Source of the DNA: JADGNZ01 sp963715895
Lineage (GTDB): Bacteria > Acidobacteriota > Thermoanaerobaculia > Gp7-AA8
Direction of reading: 5' to 3'
Assembly: GCA_963715895.1 (NCBI GenBank)
Contig: OY970284.1
Coordinates: forward strand, 2,418,001-2,482,000
Length of the DNA stretch: 64,000 bases
The position numbers and the translations under genes are program-made. Below the pieces are notes generated by a model that was not told where the DNA came from, ran no database searches, and saw only the letters and a program-made list of their open reading frames with translations. This document shows positions 53,201 through 60,060 of this stretch, piece after piece; the first letter of the stretch is position 1; the number at the start of each line of letters is the position of its first letter.

Positions 53201-53902
53201 GTCGCTCGCGGTGGGGAAGGGGCCCGGAACGAACGGTGAGTCATCGGCGGAGTAGGTCGTCGAAACGGAGAGGACCTGGAAGATGGTGTTCGGGAAGTTG
53301 ATGAAGGCCTCGAACTGGTTGTATCCCTGCGTGGCCGTTCCCCCGAGAAGCTGAATGACGTAGGTGTTGCCGACCACCATGTCCATCGACCCGCCGGCGG
53401 GGACGGAAACGAGGGTGGGGATGGTCGCCCCGAACTTGACGTCGGAGACGGAGTTGCGGTTCTGCGAGATGAGGTGCTCGACGTAGATCTCGCGCGGTGT
53501 CGACGTGGAGATCGTGCCCGAGAGGTCGGTGGCGGTGATGTGGTACCGGCGGGTGGTATCGAATGCCGCCGCGGTCTTGACGATAGCCACCTCGAAGAAT
53601 GCGTCTTTGCACTGGCCGGCAGGGATGGACGGAATGGTGATCGTGGTGAGCGAGCCGGCGCGCAGATCGACGAACGCGTTGGCCGTGTCCCAGACGTAAT
53701 TGACGGCGACGTTCGTGGTGGCCACGCTGCTGCAGACGCGCGCGCCGACCGGGAAGTTGCCGGGGCCGGTGGCGGGTGAGTTGCTGTCGAGTCCGACGAC
53801 GTTCCAGGATACCGGGGCGATGGTCAGCGTCACCGCGGCGTTCGCGGCAACCGGGGCCAGCAGTGTGAAGAGACACATAGCGATCAAAGAGATACGGCGC
53901 AT
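47231..53902 (-). CDS. Giant DUF11-repeat surface protein with C-terminal sorting signal
   Basis: 2,223 residues from ATG 53902, after GAGGT. The signal peptide is MRRISLIAMCLFTLLAPVAANA. An N-terminal region of about 400 residues precedes several Ig-like/DUF11 units (IAKSFSPNPTSLNG, IAKAFSPNPVAAGG, IAKGFNPTPILAGG) with a lectin-like insert, then eight near-identical 118-residue DUF11 units (ADVSVVKTLTTSGPF... VANAGPSTATNVQVTDTP) and a ninth, divergent one. The end, VPAMSGYALMLLALTLAIAA plus IRPRG, fits an IPTL/VPxxS-CTERM sorting tail: motif, hydrophobic helix, basic end. It should be a long exported stalk or adhesin. No sorting enzyme is in the window. Confidence 0.88.
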   Translation of the reverse strand: MRRISLIAMCLFTLLAPVAANAAVTLTIAPVSWNVVGLDSNSPATGPGNFPVGARVCSSVATTNVAVNYVWDTANAFVDLRAGSLTTITIPSIPAGQCKDAFFEVAIVKTAAAFDTTRRYHITATDLSGTISTSTPREIYVEHLISQNRNSVSDVKFGATIPTLVSVPAGGSMDMVVGNTYVIQLLGGTATQGYNQFEAFINFPNTIFQVLSVSTTYSADDSPFVPGPFPTASDKLYADSCLWENDPNSPNYRSCVGGDFKAGGNNVVTTYTIKVVSGGGTSQPLNTLLYDFSGSSYHYNGDFTTGARIANVIDPTSATIAKSFSPNPTSLNGVSALTITLTNPNGGTVGGYNFVDNLPANLLVANPAGATTSGCGAPTLTATAGSSSISFSNGTLAANSNCVIKVNVTPSATGSLVNTTNHLFIDTTDTGHNATATLTVNTAPPPGTGLCGLTLAKWTFPTGFTLTSPAPSTNNVGTAQAEPGPGLSNPTIQATNSSTTADGTSSWGSNGAITTGTTLVTANDDYYEFAINTTGVSSVTLNFDALEKTPNGPKGLAVFFGTTTKGAGTSEPAASIFNSATAITSTNTWQSFGPITVNSGLNSSGLTFFRIYPYNSGNTNAGSDSNIDNVTFTGCKAAVQPTIAKAFSPNPVAAGGVSTLTFTLTNTNTAALTGAAFTDSLPSGVQVAATPTASTTCGGTWAPAAAATSLTFSGGTIPASGSCTVSVHVTATSAGPHGNVSGTLSTTESGTNISSVGSATLTALVPPVIAKGFNPTPILAGGTSILTFTITNPNQNDAISGVAFADTFPTSPGAMTVGPSPSPATSGCGAPSFSPVTGAGSISFSGGTIAGGGICTVSLQVTVPAVGTYNNTSGNVSYIINAATVNGNTASGSLDAGTPHPSISLLKQISASASGPWSIFLPLSSGPVFYRFTVENTGDVPLSPISITDDTIDVSGCNAGFASVTLPVAVAANDNHIITCVAGPVAITPGSHTNTAHATGTFSGTPHDSANSSATYATTGLTLDKTSVETTYLNPGDTIHYNYLVTNSGSAPLQGPVTVADNKATVTCPAVSTVGDLDNFLDPGESITCTAAYIITGTDIANASVTNTATATVQGVNSNSDSTTVILATAADVSVVKTLTTSGPFTSGQSITYTIFVANAGPATATNVQVTDTPTNETITNVTGGGCAALPCTIASLAAGGNATITVTATINSPGAFDNSATVSATQPDPNPGNNTDNTGNGGITGASADVSVDKTLDTAGPFTVGETISYTIVVANAGPSTATNVQVTDTPSNLSITSVSGSGCAALPCTIASLASGANTTINVTATITAVGSFDNTATVSATEPDPDPSNNTDSTGNGGTAAASADVSVVKTLTTSGPFTETESITFSLVVANAGPSTATNVQVTDTPTNLTITNVNGGGCAALPCTIASLASGANVTITVTATINASGAFNNSATVSATEPDPNIGNNTDNTGNGGTALASADVSVVKTLVTSGPYALGQSISYTLVVANAGPSTATNVQVTDTPTNLNITSVSGSGCAALPCTIASLASGANTTINVTATITAVGAFDNSSTVSATEPDPNLANNTDSTGNGGTAVASADVSVVKTLTTAGPFNAGQSISYTIVVANAGPSTATNVQVTDTPSNMTITNVSGGGCAALPCTIASLASGANVTINVTATITAAGSFDNTSTVSATEFDPNTNNNTDSTGNGGTATLSADVSVVKTLTTSGPFTAGQTISYTIVVANAGPSTATNIQVTDTPTNMTINTVSGGGCAALPCTIASLASGANVTINVTATITTVGAFDNSATVSATEPDPNPGNNTDNTGNGGVTGASADVSVVKTLTTAGPFTVGQTISYTIVVANAGPSTATNVQVTDTPTHMTITNVSGGGCAALPCTIASLASGANVTINVTATINAAGSFDNTATVSATEPDPNSGNNTDNTGNGGTAAASADVSLVKTLTTTGPFTSGQTISYTIVVANAGPSTATNVQVTDTPTNLTITNVTGGGCAALPCTIASLASGANVTITVTATITAAGAFDNSATASATEPDPNPANNTDNTGNGGTTGTPSADLGIVKTAPTPLLEQSQFDYTLVVTNHGPSTATGVVVTDPLPANFTLATATPTQGSCSGTTTVTCNLGTIPNGATATIVIHGTGHVAGTMTNTATVSGNETDPVPANNSSTAPVVLLEEVPAMSGYALMLLALTLAIAAAIAIRPRG
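47678..50512 (-). repeat. Eight tandem 354-bp coding repeats (DUF11 units)
   Basis: Eight consecutive units of about 118 codons share almost the same DNA, visible as recurrent blocks encoding CAALPCTIASLASGANVTI and DPNPGNNTDNTGNGG. The two Cys of each unit (GGCAALPCT) could pair within the unit. Copy number is likely to vary by recombination. Confidence 0.9.
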
Positions 53903-54194
53903 AGATGGACCTCGCAAATGCCAATACCGGGTGCTGGAAGCTGGACAAATAGCCAGCGCACTCCCCCGGCTGGTTATGGGAAAACGATTTTGGACCCGCG
54001 TCACTGTAACCGGTTCCAATCACAGTGCCGTCAATCCTGAATGATGAGACCGTGAAAATCGGTGCGGCCAGGGTTCTGCGTGGCAGAACGATCGAGCGAA
54101 GAGGTTGGCCGAGCCTTTGGCAACCAGCGAAGCCGGCCGTGCCGGCCCTACCCGCCCTTGATACCCTCCCTACCCCGTGGGGTGGCGTGCGGCA

Positions 54195-54210
54195 TCACAT
54201 CGACATGTGA
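54195..54210. promoter_or_regulatory. Palindrome TCACAT-N4-ATGTGA upstream of the Crp/Fnr gene
   Basis: TCACATCGACATGTGA is a perfect inverted repeat around CGAC, centred about 37 bp upstream of the regulator's ATG 54240. It contains the same TCAC/GTGA half-words as the operators at other genes but in the opposite arrangement, a plausible autoregulatory site. Confidence 0.4.
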
Positions 54211-54239
54211 CGATGGTCGCACGAAAGATGAGGTGCGAT

Positions 54240-54959
54240 ATGCCGACTCCCTACAACCTTGCCATTCACAACTCCTGCGCCGACTGCACGGTGCGCACGG
54301 ATCACCTGTTCTGCAACATGAGCACGTCGACGCTTGCGGCGATGGACGCGATGAAGTTCACCAGCGTCTACCCGAAAGGATCGACCCTGTTCGTGGAAGG
54401 GGAAAAACCGCGCGGCGTATTCGTCGTCTGCAGCGGACGGGTGAAGCTGACCACCTCCTCGAGCGAGGGGCGCACGCTCATCGTGCGCATCGCCGGTCCC
54501 GGCGAGGTCCTCGGCGCGAGCGGCGCCATTCTCGGCCGTCCATACGAGCTCTCCGCGGAGACCCTCGAGCCGGCGCAACTGAACTTCATCGGACGCGACG
54601 ACTTCATGCGCCTGCTGAACGGCCATCCGGAAGCGTGCATGCACGCCGCCCAGCAGCTCAGCGAGAAGTATCACTCCGCGCAGCGCGAGATCCGTTCCCT
54701 CGGCCTGTCCCAGACGACCAGCGAGAAGCTGGCCCGGCTCATCCTCGACTGGTGTGAGAAAGAAGGCGACGAAACGCCGCGCGGCACGCGCCTCCAGGTG
54801 CTGCTCACGCACGAGGAGATCGCGCAGATGATCGGCACCACGCGCGAAACCGTGACCCGTATCTTCAGCGACTGGCGCAGGAAGAACATGATCGAGATCA
54901 AGGGCTCGAATTTCTTCATCCGCGAGCATCAGCAGTTGAGCGATATGGTCACGGTGTGA
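54240..54959 (+). CDS. Crp/Fnr family transcriptional regulator with N-terminal Cys cluster
   Basis: 239 residues from ATG 54240, after GAGGTG (an in-frame ATG at 54228 is possible). NSCADCTVRTDHLFC near residues 10-24 supplies three Cys, and a fourth lies in PEACMHAAQQL. The cNMP-binding beta-roll spans about 35-145 (FVEGEKPRGVFVVCSGRVKL). The C-terminal winged helix has LLTHEEIAQMIGTTRETVTRIFSDW near 188-212, with the recognition-helix residues ETVTR matching those that read GTGA half-sites in Crp/Fnr proteins. The Cys set may hold a cluster sensing O2, NO or redox state. It is the best candidate to bind the GTGAY-N4-RTCAC sites. Confidence 0.88.
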   Translation: MPTPYNLAIHNSCADCTVRTDHLFCNMSTSTLAAMDAMKFTSVYPKGSTLFVEGEKPRGVFVVCSGRVKLTTSSSEGRTLIVRIAGPGEVLGASGAILGRPYELSAETLEPAQLNFIGRDDFMRLLNGHPEACMHAAQQLSEKYHSAQREIRSLGLSQTTSEKLARLILDWCEKEGDETPRGTRLQVLLTHEEIAQMIGTTRETVTRIFSDWRRKNMIEIKGSNFFIREHQQLSDMVTV

Positions 54960-55040
54960 GACAAAACGCACCGTCTCGTGTGCCAGCTGTCACAGCGGCG
55001 TTACAGGCTCCCCTCTATCTTCGCCACTGAGGTGAAGCCT

Positions 55041-55460
55041 GTGACGACCGAACTTGCTGTAGAACCCCATCTGCTCGAATCGACGCTGCTCCACCATCAG
55101 GCCATCGAGGTCTGGCCCGCGGGAAGAACCCTTTTCTACGAAGGGGAGGACGCACGCGGCGTCTACTTGATTCACTCCGGCTCCGTCGATCTGATCTTCT
55201 CGGCGAAGGACGGCCGCGCCAAGACACTGCGCGTCGCCCACACCGGCCAGATTCTCGGATTGAGCTCCGTTTTCTCGCACCGCCCGCACGACTACACCGC
55301 CACCGTCCTCTCCACCAGCGACCTCGGCTACGTCGACCAGGTCACGTTTCACAGGCTCCTGGAGACCTCGCCCGCCCTGCTGTTCGGCGTACTGCGCCTG
55401 CTGAGCGAAGACGTGAACTCGTGCTACGAGTGCATGCGAGAGATCGCGCTAGCGCGGTAG
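55041..55460 (+). CDS. Stand-alone cyclic nucleotide-binding domain protein
   Basis: 139 residues from GTG 55041, preceded by GAGGTG with six-base spacing. It is a cNMP-binding beta-roll only (FYEGEDARGVYLIHSGSVDLIF, near 32-53), with a dimer-helix remnant at the C-terminus (LRLLSEDVNSCYECMREI). No DNA-binding domain follows; the frame ends and a palindrome begins. It is 81 bp downstream of the Crp/Fnr gene in the same direction and is probably a partial paralogue that could dimerise with it or sense the same ligand. Confidence 0.75.
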   Translation: MTTELAVEPHLLESTLLHHQAIEVWPAGRTLFYEGEDARGVYLIHSGSVDLIFSAKDGRAKTLRVAHTGQILGLSSVFSHRPHDYTATVLSTSDLGYVDQVTFHRLLETSPALLFGVLRLLSEDVNSCYECMREIALAR

Positions 55461-55465
55461 GGCTG

Positions 55466-55536
55466 TTTCACGCGGAGACGCGGAGTCGCGGAGGGGAAGC
55501 GATGTACCTCTCGTCTCCGCTTCTTCGCGTGAAAAA
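55466..55536. repeat. Family E palindrome after the cNMP gene
   Basis: TTTCACGCGGAGACGCGGAG and CTCCGCTTCTTCGCGTGAAA face each other across about 30 bp, six bases after the cNMP stop. It may serve as a terminator or mRNA-stabilising hairpin. Confidence 0.75.
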
Positions 55537-55541
55537 GCCCG

Positions 55542-55852
55542 GCACTTCTCACACTCTGACGTAAATCGCCGCCACCCTGTACCCCGTCGAGGGCCTTCTC
55601 CCCCGCGGTTTCTAGCGGGGGAGAAGGTGCCGACAGGCGGATGAGGGGGCGCTCGCGCGTGTGTTATTCGCGCGCGAGTCGTGCTTTCAAGCGGCGATTG
55701 CGCCAACGGCGCAAGATCGTTTCTGACGCGTATGCGCCCTCCTCATCCGCCTGTCGGCACCTTCTCCCCCCGCAAAAAACCGCGGGGGGAGAAGGCCCTC
55801 GACGGGGTAAAGAGTGCCGATGATTTACGTGAGAGTGTGAGAAATGCGGGCT
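55542..55852. repeat. About 300-bp inverted-repeat element (family F), copy 2
   Basis: Same plan as 33121-33437: TTCTCACACTCTGACGTAAA at the left, TTTACGTGAGAGTGTGAGAA at the right, with two arms of about 55 bp (GGTGCCGACAGGCGGATGAG and complement) around a core containing GTGTTATTCGCGCGCGAG. The right end lies immediately before the candidate operator of nifJ. Confidence 0.85.
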
Positions 55853-55855
55853 CGT

Positions 55856-55869
55856 GTGATCCCCATCAC
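55856..55869. promoter_or_regulatory. Candidate Crp/Fnr-type operator of nifJ
   Basis: GTGAT-CCCC-ATCAC (TGTGA-N6-TCAC in Crp terms) is centred 81 bp upstream of the nifJ ATG. A TACCTT at 55914-55919, about 51 bp from the centre, is a possible -10 box, which would put the site near -62, a usual activator position. Confidence 0.55.
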
Positions 55870-55943
55870 CCGCCCCCTTGACGCGCGTCATCCGTCGCTG
55901 TTCGTGCGCGACGTACCTTGCAGTTCGAAGGAGACGCGCCGCC

Positions 55944-58900
55944 ATGTCGCTCGCCGAAGTCCTCAATCCGCATCAGAAAGCACCGCAGAAGAACGTCGTC
56001 GAATACGCGATGGTCGACGGCAACGAAGCCGTGGCCCGCATCGCCTACGCGATGAACGAAGTGATCGCCATCTATCCGATCACGCCATCCTCCTCGATGG
56101 GTGAATGGGCGGATGCCTGGTCGGCGGCAAAGCAGAAGAATCTCTGGGGGACGATTCCGGCGGTCGTGGAGATGCAGAGCGAGGGGGGCGCGGCGGGAGC
56201 GGTGCATGGCGCGTTGCAGACCGGATCGCTTGCCACGACCTTCACCTCGTCGCAGGGCCTGCTGCTGATGATCCCGAATATGTACAAGATCGCCGGCGAG
56301 CTCACCCCGGCGGTGTTCCATGTCGCGGCGCGCTCCCTGGCCACGCACGCGTTGTCGATCTTCGGCGATCACTCCGACGTGATGTCGGTCCGCTCGACCG
56401 GCTGGGTGATGCTCTGCTCGGCCAGCGTTCAGGAAGCACAGGATTTCGCCATGATCGCGCACGCCGCCACGCTAGAGGCGCGCATCCCCTTCCTGCATTT
56501 CTTCGACGGCTTCCGCACGTCGCACGAGATCGCCCGGATCGAAGTGCTTTCCGAGGATCAGATGAGGGCGATGATCGACCTCGAGCTGGTCTTCGATCAC
56601 CGCTCCCGCGCCCTGTCGCCCGATCATCCGGTCATCCGCGGTACGGCGCAGAACCCGGATGTCTTCTTCCAGTCGCGGGAACGGTCCAATCCGTTCTATC
56701 GCGACTGCGCATCGATCGTCGTCGAGACGATGGAGCGCTTCGCGCGCGTCACCGGCCGCGCCTACGCGCCGTTCGAATATCACGGTGATCCTGTAGCTGA
56801 GCGCGTAGTGATCGTCCTCGGCTCGGCCGCCGAGACGCTGCATGAGACCGTCGACGTGTTGCGGGATCAGGGAGAACGCGTCGGCGTGCTGAAGGTGCGG
56901 CTCTATCGCCCCTTCGACAACCAACGCTTCCTCGATGCACTGCCGGAGTCGGCCCGCGCCATCGCCGTGCTCGACCGCACCAAGGAGCCCGGCGCCGCTG
57001 GTGAGCCGCTCTATCTCGACGTCGTCAACGCTCTCTTCGACTCCGACCGCCGCCCGCGCGTGATCGGCGGACGCTACGGCCTCTCCTCGAAGGAGTTCAC
57101 TCCGGCCATGGCCAAAGGCGTTTTCGATCATCTCCTCGACCCCAAGCCGCGGAAACAGTTCACCGTGGGGATCGTCGACGACGTGACGCACCTGAGCATC
57201 GACTACGACCGGGCGTTTTCTACTGAGACCACTGACGTCTACCGCGCCATGTTCTACGGACTGGGGTCGGACGGCACGGTCGGCGCGAACAAGAACACCA
57301 TCAAGATCATCGGCGAGGAGGGTGGCCGCTTCGCGCAGGGCTACTTCGTCTACGACTCGAAAAAAGCGGGGGCGATCACGGTGTCGCACCTTCGTTTCGG
57401 ACCTCGGCCGATCCGCTCGACGTATCTGGTCACCAGCGCGAACTTCATCGCCTGCCACCAGCCACAGTTCGTCGAACGCGTCGACATGCTGAAGGACCTG
57501 GCGCCGGGCGGGACGTTCCTGCTCAACGCGCCGGCGGGTTTCATTCTGCCGCGCACGTTCGCGGCGCAGTTGGCCGCGAAGAAGGCACGCGTCTTTGCCA
57601 TCGACGCCACGCGCGTGGCCGCCGAGTGCGGCCTCGGCAACCGCATCAATACTCTGATGCAGGTCTGCTTCTTTGCCACCGCCGAGGTGCTGCCGATCGA
57701 GGAGGCGCTGGAAGCCGTCCGCGAGACCATCCGCAAGACCTACGCGAAGAAGGGCGAGAAGGTCGTGGCCATGAATCTCCGCGCGGTCGACGCCGCGCTG
57801 CAGAGTCTGCGTCCGATCGCGATCGACACGGAAGCACAGACAAGAGTGTCTGTGCCACAAGAGACAGGAGTGTCTGTGTCACAAAAGGAGAGCCAATGTG
57901 GCACAGACACTCTTGTCTGTGCCGGGCCGCTCCGCGACGTCATCCTGCCGATCATCGAAGGCCGCGGTGAGGATCTCCCGGTCAGCGCCATGCCGTGCGA
58001 CGGCACGTTCCCTTCCTCCACCGCGCGCTACGAGAAGCGCAACCTCGCCACCGAGATCCCGGTGTGGGATCCGGTCTCCTGCATCCAGTGCGGCAAGTGT
58101 GCGATGGTCTGTCCGCACGCGGCCATCCGGATCAAGGCCTATGACCAGTCGCTGCTGGAAGGCGCGCCGGCCACGCTCAAGTCGCTGACGCCGATGCACA
58201 AGGATTGGGCAGGGCTGGCGTACACCATCCAGGTCGCACCGGAGGACTGCACCGGTTGCACGATCTGCGTCGACGTCTGCCCGGCCAAGAGCAAGAGCGT
58301 TCCAGACCGCAAGTCGCTTTACATGCAGCCGCAGCCGCCGCTGCGCGATGCGGAGCGCGAGAACTGGAACTGGTTCCTCGATCTGCCGGAGCTCGACCGA
58401 TCGAAACTCAATCCGACGCTGATCCGGCATCAGCAGCTCCAACAGCCGATGTTCGAGTTCTCCGGCGCCTGCTCCGGCTGCGGCGAGACGCCGTATGTAA
58501 AGCTGCTCACACAGCTCTTCGGCGACCGCCTGGTCGTGGCCAATGCCACCGGCTGCTCGTCGATCTACGGCGGCAATCTGCCGACGACGCCCTGGTCGAC
58601 GAACCGTGACGGCCGCGGCCCCGCCTGGGCGAACTCCCTCTTCGAGGACAACGCCGAGTTCGGCCTCGGCTTCCGCGTTTCGATCGACAAACAGCGTGAC
58701 TTTGCCATCGAGCTGCTGAAGTCTCTCGCCCCCGCCGTCGGCGAGAACCTGGCGGCCTCGATCATCGATGCCACCCAGCGCGACGATGCCGAGATCTTCG
58801 AGCAGCGCAAGCGCGTCGAGCTGCTCAAAGTCGCTCTGCGCCGCCTGGAGCTGAAGACCCGGATGCACAAGCTCGATCCGACCGACGAGCAACAGCTCCT

Positions 58901-59570
58901 GGCGCTGGCCGACTTGCTCGTTAAAAAGTCCGTGTGGATCCTCGGCGGCGATGGCTGGGCCTACGACATCGGCTTTGGCGGACTCGATCACGTCCTGGCC
59001 AGCGGCCGGAACGTGAAGGTGCTCGTCCTCGACACCGAGGTCTATTCGAACACTGGCGGACAGATGTCGAAGGCGACCCCCCGCGCGGCCGTGGCCAAGT
59101 TCGCCGCCGGCGGCAAGGCCGCCAGGAAGAAGGACCTCGGCCTGATCGCGATGACGTACGGGCACGTCTATGTCGCCAGCGTGGCCATGGGCGCGCGTGA
59201 CGAGCACACGCTCAAATCGTTCATCGAAGCCGAGGCGTATGACGGCCCGTCGCTGATCATCGCCTACAGCGCCTGTGTCGCCCACGGCTACGATCTGGGG
59301 ACATCGCTGCAGCACCAGAAGACGCTGGTCGAATCCGGCCAGTGGCTGCTCTACCGCTACAACCCCGAGCGCACCGCTGAAGGCAAGAACCCGCTCCAGC
59401 TCGACTCGCGCGCCCTCAAGCTCCCCGTCGAGAAGTTCCTTCGGATGGAGAACCGCTTCAACCAACTGCTGAAGAACGACACCGAGGAATCCCGCAACGT
59501 GATCGCCGCCGCGCAGCACGACGTCGACGCACGGTGGAAGATGTACAGCTATTTGGCGGCGGAGAAGTGA
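55944..59570 (+). CDS. nifJ: Pyruvate:ferredoxin (flavodoxin) oxidoreductase
   Basis: 1,208 residues from ATG 55944 after AAGGAG. A single-chain PFOR: AIYPITPSSSMGEWAD near residue 35 (domain I), the CoA/gamma-type domain with GLGSDGTVGANKNTIKI near 436, ferredoxin-type clusters CIQCGKCAMVCPHA (near 713) and CTGCTICVDVCP (near 769), the proximal cluster Cys in CSGCGET (near 845), and the thiamine diphosphate site GDGWAYDIGFGG with NTGGQMSKATP. It converts pyruvate and CoA to acetyl-CoA and CO2 and reduces ferredoxin or flavodoxin. Residues about 630-660 are encoded by inserted family A palindromes. A candidate Crp/Fnr operator lies upstream. Confidence 0.95.
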   Translation: MSLAEVLNPHQKAPQKNVVEYAMVDGNEAVARIAYAMNEVIAIYPITPSSSMGEWADAWSAAKQKNLWGTIPAVVEMQSEGGAAGAVHGALQTGSLATTFTSSQGLLLMIPNMYKIAGELTPAVFHVAARSLATHALSIFGDHSDVMSVRSTGWVMLCSASVQEAQDFAMIAHAATLEARIPFLHFFDGFRTSHEIARIEVLSEDQMRAMIDLELVFDHRSRALSPDHPVIRGTAQNPDVFFQSRERSNPFYRDCASIVVETMERFARVTGRAYAPFEYHGDPVAERVVIVLGSAAETLHETVDVLRDQGERVGVLKVRLYRPFDNQRFLDALPESARAIAVLDRTKEPGAAGEPLYLDVVNALFDSDRRPRVIGGRYGLSSKEFTPAMAKGVFDHLLDPKPRKQFTVGIVDDVTHLSIDYDRAFSTETTDVYRAMFYGLGSDGTVGANKNTIKIIGEEGGRFAQGYFVYDSKKAGAITVSHLRFGPRPIRSTYLVTSANFIACHQPQFVERVDMLKDLAPGGTFLLNAPAGFILPRTFAAQLAAKKARVFAIDATRVAAECGLGNRINTLMQVCFFATAEVLPIEEALEAVRETIRKTYAKKGEKVVAMNLRAVDAALQSLRPIAIDTEAQTRVSVPQETGVSVSQKESQCGTDTLVCAGPLRDVILPIIEGRGEDLPVSAMPCDGTFPSSTARYEKRNLATEIPVWDPVSCIQCGKCAMVCPHAAIRIKAYDQSLLEGAPATLKSLTPMHKDWAGLAYTIQVAPEDCTGCTICVDVCPAKSKSVPDRKSLYMQPQPPLRDAERENWNWFLDLPELDRSKLNPTLIRHQQLQQPMFEFSGACSGCGETPYVKLLTQLFGDRLVVANATGCSSIYGGNLPTTPWSTNRDGRGPAWANSLFEDNAEFGLGFRVSIDKQRDFAIELLKSLAPAVGENLAASIIDATQRDDAEIFEQRKRVELLKVALRRLELKTRMHKLDPTDEQQLLALADLLVKKSVWILGGDGWAYDIGFGGLDHVLASGRNVKVLVLDTEVYSNTGGQMSKATPRAAVAKFAAGGKAARKKDLGLIAMTYGHVYVASVAMGARDEHTLKSFIEAEAYDGPSLIIAYSACVAHGYDLGTSLQHQKTLVESGQWLLYRYNPERTAEGKNPLQLDSRALKLPVEKFLRMENRFNQLLKNDTEESRNVIAAAQHDVDARWKMYSYLAAEK
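57834..57923. repeat. Family A palindromes inside the nifJ coding region
   Basis: GCACAGACA-AGAG-TGTCTGTGC at 57834-57855, a degenerate AGACA-GGAG-TGTCT in the middle, and GGCACAGACA-CTCT-TGTCTGTGCC at 57900-57923 form the usual inverted pair with extra material. They replace or extend the linker before PLRDVILPIIEGRG. The total addition is a multiple of three, so the frame is kept. Confidence 0.9.
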
Positions 59571-59619
59571 GGGGGGCGGTGGATTAGTGGATCAGGTTCC
59601 GGCCCCGTATTCGAGAAAA

Positions 59620-59647
59620 CGTAGGTCGGACTCTCTAGGCCGACCGG
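59620..59647. repeat. Family D palindrome, single diverged copy
   Basis: CGTAGGTCGGACT-CTCTA-GGCCGACCGG, 50 bp after the nifJ stop, matches the pair at 35761-35855. It may act as a 3' hairpin of nifJ mRNA. Confidence 0.7.
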
Positions 59648-59689
59648 TGCTCGCGCGGGCCGATCGCTCCAACCGCATTCTTCACGAGC

Positions 59690-60060
59690 GGTCGTGTAGC
59701 CTCCAGAGCCTCATGGGTGTGGCTTGAAGCCTCTCAGGGTGGACTCTGAGCCTCCTCCATGACGCTTTAGGCCTACCCCATGAGGCGTCGAGCCTCCTCA
59801 GTAGATCCATGGATCTACCCAAGTGGGCTCTAAGCCTACCCCATGAGGCTGTAGGTCTCTTCAGTAGATCCATGGATCTACTCAAATAGGCTTTAAGCCT
59901 ACCCCATGAGGCTTTAAGCTTTAAGCCTATTCGGTAGATCCATGGATCTACACCATGAGGCTTAAAGCCTACCCTATGAGGCTTGAAGCCTATTCAGTAG
60001 ATCCTGGGATCTACTCGAGACGAAAAAAAGCCTATTCAGTAGATTCAGAATCTACTCGAC
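59690..60060. repeat. Array of regularly spaced palindromes (GTAGATCCATGGATCTAC)
   Basis: Five perfect or near-perfect hairpins, GTAGATCCATGGATCTAC or close variants, lie at 59801, 59864, 59934, 59997 and 60039 (spacings 63, 70, 63 and 42). Between them, AGGCTTTAAGCCT-like palindromes and CCCCATGAGGC words repeat. The left part (59690-59800) has only the AGCCTC/ATGAGGC words. Local GC content is clearly lower than in neighbouring genes. The last hairpin contains the stop codon of the gene at 60045. Confidence 0.85.

Noticed and set aside
48251..53239. Very long open frames on the plus strand across the DUF11 gene
   Set aside because: They are antisense shadows of GC-rich, strongly periodic repeats; the minus strand has a signal peptide, domain repeats and a sorting tail, the plus-strand products only Gly/Arg/Asp/Val-rich low-complexity sequence.
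59690..60060. CRISPR array
   Set aside because: The sequences between the palindromes are themselves repeated, spacing varies, and no cas gene is in the window.
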